A DNA stretch of 24,552 bases from Planctomycetales bacterium (GTDB lineage: Bacteria > Planctomycetota > Planctomycetia > Isosphaerales > Isosphaeraceae): positions 1-24,552 of the forward strand of contig DAHZZC010000218.1 of NCBI GenBank assembly GCA_027435495.1, given 5' to 3'. A program made the translations under genes and the position numbers. The notes under the pieces were generated by a model. That model saw only the letters and a program-made list of their open reading frames with translations. It did not search any database and was not told the DNA's origin. Below, piece after piece: positions 16,266 to 22,745 of this stretch; the first letter of the stretch is position 1; each line of letters opens with the position of its first letter.

Positions 16266-16918
16266 ACCCGCCCATCGGCGGCCCGATCGCGCCGGCCCGG
16301 CATCACCGGCAGGATAATGGGCCAGGAACACGCCCACTCGCCCGGATGCAGCCCGGCCATCACCGACGACCCGCCCGAGGCTGCTGGCGCGGTCATCGGC
16401 TCCAGCGCCGATGGCGGTGAAGACCTGGTCTCGTCCGATCCGTGTTTGAGCCCCGGACACGCCAACCCTCGGGCTCCGTCCTGGCGCCACACTCCCGCGC
16501 CGAGGGTTCCGGCCCAGAACTGCTTCCCAACTCTTCCGAGCCATGGCCCGTCCGGCCCGAATTCGTTCCCCGCGAGTCGATGTCCTCATCGCCGCATTTC
16601 CTCCTCTGCGTGGCTCGTTGAGCCCGGCGCACCCGCTACCGAGGATATCGTCCCTGATCGTGGCGCGTGTTCCAGCGGATTGCGCGATATTGCCGACGCA
16701 CAGGCGAGAATCCGGAACAACCGACACAAGCCTACCTTCACGTCCTCAATGGGCCGAGTCGCTCTCAAGCACCTCCGGCGGGGTCCAGGGAAATTTGCGG
16801 AGCCCCTGAATCCCGCCATCTCCTCGAATCGGGGCATCGTCGCGAGGGCGCGACCCGGGCCTCGACGTGATATGATCGTCGTACACAATCCCTCCGTCCA
16901 CCGCCCGATGACCAACTG
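16266..16918. other. Stretch without a recognisable gene, upstream of cusC and the YhaN-like gene
   Basis: This 653-base divergent region between cusC and the ATPase gene holds no ORF that I recognise on either strand. The cusC frame extends into it to 16727, but third-position GC is clearly lower than in the channel gene, so it is probably leader. On the minus strand an AGGAGG precedes two close ATGs: one opens a three-codon frame (ATG CGG CGA TGA), the other starts at 16589 in the cusC frame. Promoters for both flanking genes should lie here. Confidence 0.5.
16871..16876 (+). promoter_or_regulatory. Candidate -10 element of the YhaN-like gene
   Basis: TATGAT matches the -10 consensus at five of six positions, 42 bases before the ATG at 16919. 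The -35 position (about 16848-16853) has no good match, so support is weak. Confidence 0.3.
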
Positions 16919-19900
16919 ATGAAGATCCTCACACTCGATTTACAGGCGTTCGGGCCGTTCACGGGCGTCTCGCTGGACTTCTCCGGCGGTTCCGAGGGGT
17001 TGCACATCATCTTCGGGCCGAACGAGGCCGGGAAGTCCTCGGCGATGCGAGGGCTCCGTCAGGCACTTTTCGGGTTCCCGAACCAGTCGCCCGACGATTT
17101 TCTTCACGATTACAAAAAATTCCGGATTGGGTTCCGGCTCCGGGACGACCACGGGAACGAACAGTCGTTCGTCCGTCGGAAGGGACAAAAGAACAACTCG
17201 CTACTCGACCCCAACGGCTCAACCGTCCCGGAATCGATTCTCGCCGGGTTCCTCGGCGGACTCACCGAGGAAGAATTCACCCACCGTTATGCTCTCGATC
17301 ACGACGAGCTGGTCGCGGGCGGGCGGTCGATCCTGGAGGGCTCGGGCGAACTTGGGCAGTTGCTCTTTCAGGCGGGCGGCGGACTCCGTGACCTCATCGC
17401 CGTTCAGCGCCAGCTAGACCGCGAGCTCGAAGCCCTCTTCAAGCCGGCCGGCTCCAAACCCCGGATCAACGAGACTCTCAGCCTCCTGAAAGAAGCCCGC
17501 AACCAGGTGCGCCTGGGAAGCCTTCCCAGCAGTGAATGGGCCGAGCACGACGCCGCGCATCGGCGGGCCTCGGAGGAACTGGCGAGCGTCGAGGAACAAC
17601 TCGAATCGGCCCGGGCGGAAAAGAGCCGGCTGGATCGGATCGCCGCCGCCTTGCCGATCCTCGCCCGTCGCGATCAGGAGACGGCCGATCTCTCCGCGCT
17701 CGGGGCGGTCGTCGACCTTCCGGACGACTTCCCCGAACATCGCCGCCAGGCCGAAAACCAGGTCGAGACCGCCCGGATCGCCGAGTCGGCCGCCCTCCAC
17801 GAGGTTGAGGAGATCGAGGCCCGTCTCGCCACCCTCGTCGTCGACGACGCGCTGCTCGACCGGGCCGACGCCGTGGAACGGCTCCGCGACGCCCTCGCCG
17901 GATACAGGAAAGCCGAGGCCGCGCTCCCCGGCGAGATCGCCCATTTGCAGAGGATCGAGGAGCAAATCCGCGAGATCCTCGCCGAGCTACGCCCCGAGAC
18001 GGCCACGCCCGAGACCGGCCCCAAACTCCTCGAAGCCGCCGAGGCCCTTCGTCTCACACCCGCCATCAAGTCGCGAATCAAGAAGCTCGATACCGATTTT
18101 CCCAGGCACGCCGCAGAGCACGATCACGCGATCGCCGACGTCGCCGCGCTCGAGGATCGGATCCGGTCCGACCAGGAGAAGCTGGACCGGATCGGCGAGC
18201 CGGGCGACCCCGGCCCGATCGCCGAGGCGCTCCGGTCGGCGCGCGAACAGGGAGACCTCGACGACAAGCTTGCCGAGGCCCGTCTCCAGCTCGATCGCAA
18301 ACAGGCCGAGGCCGAACTCGCCCTCCGCCGGCTCCCGCTCTGGTCCGGAACGCTCGACGACCTCGTCAGCCGCCCGTCACCCTCGGCCGAGACCATCGAC
18401 CGCGCCGAGGCCGAACTCGCCGGAGCCGAGGCCGAAGTCACCCGGCTCCGGTCCGCACGTGAGGCCGCCGAGGCCGACGCCGATGCCGCCGCCACCCGCC
18501 TCGACCAGATCCGGGAATCGGCCGGCCTCCTCCCGACCGAGGAGGATCTCGAGACCGCTCGCGCCCGACGCGATCGGATCTGGCGGACCATCCGGACGGC
18601 CCTCGATTCCGGCGAGCCCCCCGTCCCGGCCGCGATCGAGGAGCCGGAAGACCAAACCGAACCCGAACCCCTCGCTCCCGCCCTCGAACGGGCGATCACC
18701 CGCGCCGATGCCATCGCCGATCGCCTCCGTCGCGAGGCCGACCGCGTCGCCGCCCAGGCCGCCGCCCGCGCCGATCGCGAGCGCGCCCGACAACGATCGT
18801 CGGCGCTGGAAGGCCCGATCCAGGAGGCCGCCGCCCGGCTCGTCGAGATCCAGACCCGATGGCAAGCCGCCTGGAAACCCACCGGGATCGATCATCCACT
18901 TTCCCCCCGAGAGATGCGAGGATGGCTCCAGGCGCGGGCCTCGATTGTGCAAAAAGTCGACGAGGCGCGCGGCCAGGGCGTCGAGGTCCGTTCACTCTTT
19001 GACCGGATCGCCGCGCATCGGCGGGCGATCTTCACCGCGATGGCCGGCCAGGCGGACGAGACTTATCGAGAAGAGTTCAGCGATTTTGCGGATAGTGCGA
19101 TTTCGGACGATTCTGCCGCCAGGATAAATAGAAACGAAGGCGCCCCCCTTGGTCCACTCCGCGATCGGGCGGAGGCGGTTGTGAACCGGATCGATCAGGC
19201 GAAGGCGCGCCGGGAGCATTTGATCCAGTCGATGGGGGAGTCGAGGCGGAAGCTGGAAGCGGCGAGGGGCCGGGCGCGGGTGGTGGAGGAGCGTCTGCGG
19301 GACTGGCGTGAGTCGTGGGGCCGGGCGGTCGCGCCGATCGGGCTGGCTCCGGAGTCGTCGCCCGAGCAGGCCGACGCCGTGATCGAGCAGATGGACGAGC
19401 TTTTGTCGAGGGTTCGCGAGGCGCGTCAGGCGGTGGACCGGATTGAGGGAGGCCGCCGGGAGGTGGAGCAGTTTGCCGGCGAGGTTCGGGCGTTCGACGA
19501 CCTTCCCGGGGCAGGGGGGATGGTCGGCGTGGCCGATCGGGCGCAGGATTTGATCCGTCGGCTGGCGCTGGCCCGTAAGGCGGCCGACGACCGCGAGGCG
19601 CTCCATCGGCGTCGGGACCTGCGTCGACGCGAGGGGGACGACGCCAGGGCCCGCCGCGAGGCCGCCACGGCCCGGCTCGAGGCGATGGTTCGCGAGGCGG
19701 GTGCCGCGTCGGTGGACGATCTACCGGCCGCCGAACGGGCCTCAACCGCGGCCCGATCCCTGCGGGACCGGATTCGCGACCGCGACGGCCAGCTTGGCGG
19801 GCTCTGCGGAGCGGAATCGATCGCGGCGTTCCGGGCCTTGTGCGCCTCGGTCGATGCCGACCGCCTTCCGGGCCGGATCGAGGCGATCGCGAGCGAGGTT

Positions 19901-20605
19901 AACCGCCTCTCAGCTCATCGCGACACGCTGATTGATGAGCGCGCCCGCCTGCGGACCGAGCTGGCCCGGATGGACGGCGAGGGACCGGCCGCCGAGGCCA
20001 ACGAACGGGTCGAGGCCCTGCGATCACGGCTCTCGGGCGAGGTGGAGGAATACGCGAGGCTGCGGCTCGCCGCCGTGGTCCTGCGTGAGGCGATTGAGAG
20101 CTATCGAACGAAGGTCCAGGGTCCGGTCCTGGAGCGAGCCGGCACCCTCTTCGCCGAGCTAACCCTCGGCTCGTTCCGCGGCCTTCAGATCGACGAGACC
20201 GACCCCGACCGGCCCTCGCTGGCCGCCCTCCGCCCGGCCGGTGAGGAGCCGCCGACCGTCGGGATCCGGGGGCTCAGCCTCGGGACCGCCGACCAGCTCT
20301 ACCTGGCCCTTCGCCTCGCCGGCCTGGAGACGGCCCTCGACGCCCGAGGCCCCGTCCCGCTCGTCGCCGATGACCTCCTGATCCAGTTCGACGAACGACG
20401 CACCGCCGCCGCCCTGAACGCCCTGGCCACACTCGCCCGCCGCGCCCAGGTGCTTTTGTTCACGCATCACGAACATGTCTGCGAATGCGCGCGATCGACC
20501 GTCTCGCACGATCAACTCTTCATCCATCGTCTCCACGGCCGCCCGGATGACCGAAGTCCGATACCTCTCCGAACCCCCTCAACCCGAAGAGAGCATGCAA
20601 GGTAG
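16919..20605 (+). CDS. YhaN/SbcC-like AAA family ATPase (SMC-type, DNA repair-associated)
   Basis: This 1228-residue SMC/Rad50-like protein probably acts in DNA end processing or repair. The N-terminal ATPase half has MKILTLDLQAFGPF and Walker A GPNEAGKSS (33-41). The family-typical YALDHDELVAGGRSILEGSG region (about 124-143) follows. A very long Arg/Glu/Ala-rich coiled-coil-forming stretch runs from about 190 to 1070. The C-terminal half has an ABC-like signature LSLGTADQLYLALRLA (about 1119-1134), Walker B PLVADDLLIQFDE (D1151-D1152) and an H-loop THHEH (H1183-H1184). The Walker A region and FGPF resemble YhaN in particular. Its usual partner, a SbcD/YhaO-type metallophosphoesterase, is not adjacent. 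ATG 16919 starts the fold directly; no clear ribosome site is seen. Codon style shifts near 19080-19140, where a short AT-richer insert interrupts the coiled coil. Confidence 0.9.
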   Translation: MKILTLDLQAFGPFTGVSLDFSGGSEGLHIIFGPNEAGKSSAMRGLRQALFGFPNQSPDDFLHDYKKFRIGFRLRDDHGNEQSFVRRKGQKNNSLLDPNGSTVPESILAGFLGGLTEEEFTHRYALDHDELVAGGRSILEGSGELGQLLFQAGGGLRDLIAVQRQLDRELEALFKPAGSKPRINETLSLLKEARNQVRLGSLPSSEWAEHDAAHRRASEELASVEEQLESARAEKSRLDRIAAALPILARRDQETADLSALGAVVDLPDDFPEHRRQAENQVETARIAESAALHEVEEIEARLATLVVDDALLDRADAVERLRDALAGYRKAEAALPGEIAHLQRIEEQIREILAELRPETATPETGPKLLEAAEALRLTPAIKSRIKKLDTDFPRHAAEHDHAIADVAALEDRIRSDQEKLDRIGEPGDPGPIAEALRSAREQGDLDDKLAEARLQLDRKQAEAELALRRLPLWSGTLDDLVSRPSPSAETIDRAEAELAGAEAEVTRLRSAREAAEADADAAATRLDQIRESAGLLPTEEDLETARARRDRIWRTIRTALDSGEPPVPAAIEEPEDQTEPEPLAPALERAITRADAIADRLRREADRVAAQAAARADRERARQRSSALEGPIQEAAARLVEIQTRWQAAWKPTGIDHPLSPREMRGWLQARASIVQKVDEARGQGVEVRSLFDRIAAHRRAIFTAMAGQADETYREEFSDFADSAISDDSAARINRNEGAPLGPLRDRAEAVVNRIDQAKARREHLIQSMGESRRKLEAARGRARVVEERLRDWRESWGRAVAPIGLAPESSPEQADAVIEQMDELLSRVREARQAVDRIEGGRREVEQFAGEVRAFDDLPGAGGMVGVADRAQDLIRRLALARKAADDREALHRRRDLRRREGDDARARREAATARLEAMVREAGAASVDDLPAAERASTAARSLRDRIRDRDGQLGGLCGAESIAAFRALCASVDADRLPGRIEAIASEVNRLSAHRDTLIDERARLRTELARMDGEGPAAEANERVEALRSRLSGEVEEYARLRLAAVVLREAIESYRTKVQGPVLERAGTLFAELTLGSFRGLQIDETDPDRPSLAALRPAGEEPPTVGIRGLSLGTADQLYLALRLAGLETALDARGPVPLVADDLLIQFDERRTAAALNALATLARRAQVLLFTHHEHVCECARSTVSHDQLFIHRLHGRPDDRSPIPLRTPSTRREHAR

Positions 20606-20690
20606 CGCGGTATCGGGCATCAATCGGACGGGATCGAATTGATCGGTCGCAGATCGCACCGGAACGGGCCGGGTCGTGTCCAGCACTTGT

Positions 20691-20715
20691 CCGTGCAATC
20701 ACCCATATTGCACGG
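20691..20715. other. Perfect 9-bp stem-loop downstream of the ATPase gene
   Basis: CCGTGCAAT (20691-20699) and ATTGCACGG (20707-20715) form a perfect stem around a 7-base loop, 85 bases after the ATPase stop codon. There is no T-run directly after it on either strand, so it may be a terminator-like structure, an RNA end-protecting hairpin or a protein-binding inverted repeat. Confidence 0.4.
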
Positions 20716-20766
20716 AATCGTTTCAAAAAAAACGCTCGTTTTGGGGGAATCCCAGGGGGTGGGCGC

Positions 20767-20794
20767 TTGACGTGCGGAGGGTTGACGATAGGAT
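20767..20794 (+). promoter_or_regulatory. Candidate promoter of the XRE regulator gene
   Basis: TTGACG (20767-20772) lies 16 bases from TAGGAT (20789-20794, four of six -10 matches). A second TTGACG at 20782-20787 precedes the AT-rich TTTATTAG, with poorer spacing. Either would leave a leader of about 380 bases before the ATG at 21185, containing the repeats described below. Confidence 0.35.
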
Positions 20795-20977
20795 AAGACA
20801 TTTATTAGAGGCGACGTGTGCCTCCTAAAATTCCGGATAGCATTGGATTCTGACGGGAGCTTCCCCACGTTTTCGATGCGCCCGTGAGAGCATGTGCGGA
20901 TCGGGTCCGGGATTTGCAGCCTGCCGTTTTTCTTCGCAGGAAATGGGCCCTCTCGCGTGAGATCGTAGCTTCAGGTT

Positions 20978-21017
20978 GGGACGGGACGGGACGGGATGAG
21001 ACAGGATGGGATGAGAC
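20978..21017 (+). repeat. Pentamer tandem array (GGGAC/GGGAT type)
   Basis: Eight phased five-base units: GGGAC three times, GGGAT, GAGAC, AGGAT, GGGAT, GAGAC. The strand is purine-only apart from the last base of each unit. It lies in the leader of the XRE gene; simple repeats like this change length by slippage. Confidence 0.8.
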
Positions 21018-21032
21018 TTGATCGAACCGATC

Positions 21033-21063
21033 GATGTCCGCGGGAAGGGACATCCGGATGTCC
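21033..21063. promoter_or_regulatory. Operator-like palindrome with a third half-site
   Basis: GGACATCCGGATGTCC (21048-21063) is a perfect 16-bp palindrome. A third copy of the half-site, GATGTCC, lies at 21033-21039 and can pair with GGACATC (21048-21054) across an 8-base loop. The array could bind a dimeric regulator, perhaps the XRE protein encoded just downstream, or form alternative RNA hairpins in the leader. Confidence 0.5.
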
Positions 21064-21066
21064 AGG

Positions 21067-21080
21067 GGAATGGGCATTCC
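21067..21080. promoter_or_regulatory. Second inverted repeat beside the palindrome
   Basis: GGAATG-GG-CATTCC has perfect 6-bp arms and a 2-base centre, starting only three bases after the 16-bp palindrome. Its half-site differs from that palindrome, so it may be a separate binding site or a structural hairpin. Confidence 0.4.
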
Positions 21081-21130
21081 GTTGAGAGTGTCGAGGGAAC
21101 GAGTTCCGGGAAGAAGTCGGGCGGGCTGCT

Positions 21131-21165
21131 CAACACAACACAACACAAGCCAGGCCAGGCCGGCG
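21131..21165 (+). repeat. Second pentamer array directly before the XRE gene
   Basis: Seven phased five-base units: CAACA three times, CAAGC, CAGGC twice, CGGCG. The array ends 19 bases before the ATG and seven bases before the AAGGG ribosome site, so length changes would alter the 5' leader near translation start. Confidence 0.7.
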
Positions 21166-21184
21166 AACAACAAGGGTAAACCTC

Positions 21185-21709
21185 ATGGAATTGTCAAAGC
21201 GGATTCGCGATCTTCGGTACGCAAAGGGCTGGGGCCCGGATGAGCTGGCCAGTCGGGCCAAGATTTCGCGAACGGCTCTGTATCAAATCGAACGGGGGAA
21301 CACGAGCAAGCCCCAGGCGGGAACCCTCCGGCGGATTTCGCGGGCGCTGGGCGTCCCGCTGGAAGTTTTGCTGGACATGGAGCCGCTGACCCACCACGAG
21401 CACCCGGCCGCCGAGTCGGGCTCGGGCCTGGGCGCGATCGCCCCGGCGCCGACGTTTGGCGGAACCTTCCCCGGCCGGCCCGCCTCCACCGACCGCGCCG
21501 AGGAACTGCTGGAGAAGTTCCGCCGGTTGCTCGCCTCGCCGCTGGCCGAAGGCGTCGCCCGAATCGTCGAGGAATCGTTCCGACTCCTCCCGATCATTCC
21601 GCCACCGGTTGTCGGCGAGCCAGCCAGCTACGCCCCGGCGAACGAGATCGAAGCCCCGCCTCGTCGGACCCGCACCCCTCGGGCTCGTGCGGCTTCGAGC
21701 AGTCAGTGA
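21185..21709 (+). CDS. XRE-family helix-turn-helix transcriptional regulator
   Basis: This 174-residue cytoplasmic DNA-binding protein has an N-terminal Cro/C1-type HTH (about 5-61): IRDLRYAKGWGPDELASRAKISRTALYQIERGNTS in three consecutive pieces, then GTLRRISRALGVPLEVLLD. The C-terminal part (about 75-174) is Pro/Ala/Arg-rich, with a short amphipathic helix (about 100-130), and matches no sensor or peptidase domain that I know. ATG 21185 has AAGGG eight bases upstream. The upstream region carries palindromes and pentamer repeats, so autoregulation is a reasonable inference. No toxin gene or other obvious target is adjacent; the gene stands alone between the ATPase and the palindromic elements. 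Confidence 0.9.
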   Translation: MELSKRIRDLRYAKGWGPDELASRAKISRTALYQIERGNTSKPQAGTLRRISRALGVPLEVLLDMEPLTHHEHPAAESGSGLGAIAPAPTFGGTFPGRPASTDRAEELLEKFRRLLASPLAEGVARIVEESFRLLPIIPPPVVGEPASYAPANEIEAPPRRTRTPRARAASSSQ

Positions 21710-21724
21710 TTTTGTCAATTGTCA

Positions 21725-21833
21725 TTTGTAGGAGCCGGCTCCAGCCGGCGATCCACGCGATGCGTATGGCTTCGGCCGGGTCGGGAGCCGGAGCTCCCTC
21801 CTACAAAAGACCATCGGTTCGGCCTCGCCTCTC
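21725..21833. repeat. REP/MITE-like palindromic element, copy 1 (complete)
   Basis: Perfect 10-bp terminal inverted repeats, TTTGTAGGAG (21725-21734) and CTCCTACAAA (21798-21807), bound an 83-bp element. Inside, GCCGGCTCCAGCCGGC forms a hairpin and GGAGCCGGAGCTCC lies near the far end. This resembles the REP doublets (BIMEs) mobilised by RAYT transposases; no such transposase is in the window. The sequence shared with copy 2 runs 21732-21833. Confidence 0.7.
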
Positions 21834-21844
21834 TCTTGCTCTAC

Positions 21845-21933
21845 GAGCCGGCTCCAGCCGGCGATCCACGCGATACGTATGGCTTCGGCCCGGTCGGGAG
21901 CTACAAAAGACCATCGGTTCGGCCTCGCCTCTC
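21845..21933. repeat. REP/MITE-like palindromic element, copy 2 (13-base deletion)
   Basis: This is a direct repeat of 21732-21833 at a 113-base period, nearly identical over 89 bases with few substitutions. It lacks 13 bases around the second palindrome of copy 1 (after TCGGGAG), so only the first hairpin arm pair is intact. The order suggests a tandem duplication followed by loss in copy 2. Confidence 0.75.
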
Positions 21934-21989
21934 AAACACCCTGACGGGCCAGAGCCCGAACCGAACTCGGACCACGGGCGCGCTGGCCG

Positions 21990-22379
21990 CTACACGATCG
22001 AAAACCACTCACGCAGTAAGGCCGGAAGTTCCGCGGAGAACTTGCTGCGAGGCAGGGCGAGCTGACAGCCGGCCGCCTTTGCCGCGGCGAGTCGGTCGGC
22101 GTCGACATGGGGGCCGACCGCAATCAGGTGGGTCGAATCGCCAGCGAGACGTCGGTATTCGGCCAGAGACTCGGGCGAGGCGGACTCGCCGGCCGTCAGA
22201 TCGACGACGATCACGGCGGGATGCCAGCGTTCGATCAGCGCGCGCGCCGACTCGCGATCGGCGGCGGTTCGCATCTGGCGCCCGATCGCCTCGGCGGTTC
22301 CTGTCACTTTTGAAGTGAACATCAGGTCGCGGGCGATCACCAGGCCGGCTGGGGTGAGGTCGTTACTGTTCGATTCCAT
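21990..22379 (-). CDS. CheY-like receiver-domain protein, atypical
   Basis: This 129-residue protein looks like a stand-alone receiver fold. It shows beta1 AGLVIARDLMFTSKV, beta3 with a possible phosphoacceptor in VIVVDLTAG (D58-region), beta4 HLIAVGPHVD and beta5 CQLALPRSKF. The acidic pair that binds Mg at the end of beta1 is reduced to R-D, and the usual Lys-Pro motif is replaced by PRSK, so phosphorylation is doubtful. It may act as a pseudo-receiver binding another signalling protein. ATG 22379 was chosen because AAGGA lies 10 bases upstream and the fold starts there; a frame open to 22688 adds an Arg/Pro-rich extension that is probably not coding. Its neighbours give no clear partner. 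Confidence 0.75.
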   Translation of the reverse strand: MESNSNDLTPAGLVIARDLMFTSKVTGTAEAIGRQMRTAADRESARALIERWHPAVIVVDLTAGESASPESLAEYRRLAGDSTHLIAVGPHVDADRLAAAKAAGCQLALPRSKFSAELPALLREWFSIV

Positions 22380-22745
22380 TGGTGGTTGGTCCTTACGCTG
22401 CGGCTGGGCCACGTAATGATCGGTGTCGGGGCGAAGCCGCCTCGTGTTCTCATGCTGCCATTCCGGTCGGATGGCCCGCAAGTCGGGGATCTGGGGACCG
22501 GTCCGACCTGGCGGCGGGAATTGTCGGGATCGTGTGTAAGAAACCGGCGACGTCCCGCGACAATAACCCGGAAATCGAGACGGCCGAGGGCCGGACGGCG
22601 GGATGGGCCGAGGCGATCGGATGCCCGACCGACTGGGACGACCGCGGCGTGGATCGAGCCGTGCCGCGGATTCGTGGAGATCCGCCACTTGAGGTCGGGA
22701 CCTCCGGTGTGTTCCTGGGATGGCTCTGGTGTCGTTCGATGGGTT
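22380..22745. other. Stretch without a recognisable gene
   Basis: This 366-base region lies between two minus-strand genes. I see no convincing ORF. It holds one short inverted repeat, GAGGTC-GG-GACCTC (22691-22704), about 40 bases after the stop of the large secreted protein, which could form a hairpin but has no T-run. The promoter of the receiver gene should lie here; no good match was found. Confidence 0.5.

Noticed and set aside
14847..16919. 690-codon open frame on the plus strand opposite cusC
   Set aside because: The minus strand encodes the outer-membrane channel; the plus frame has no domain and lies over its codons.
18124..18882. Ser/Arg-rich minus-strand frame within the ATPase gene
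   Set aside because: The low-complexity composition is what the reverse strand of Ala/Glu/Arg coiled-coil codons yields.
20725..20742. A-run and AAAACG-CT-CGTTTT inverted repeat as an intrinsic terminator of the ATPase gene
   Set aside because: The stem is AT-rich and short with only four T after it, too weak to call.
21725..21933. CRISPR-like direct repeats
   Set aside because: There are only two copies, adjacent, about 100 bases long and palindromic with no spacer pattern.
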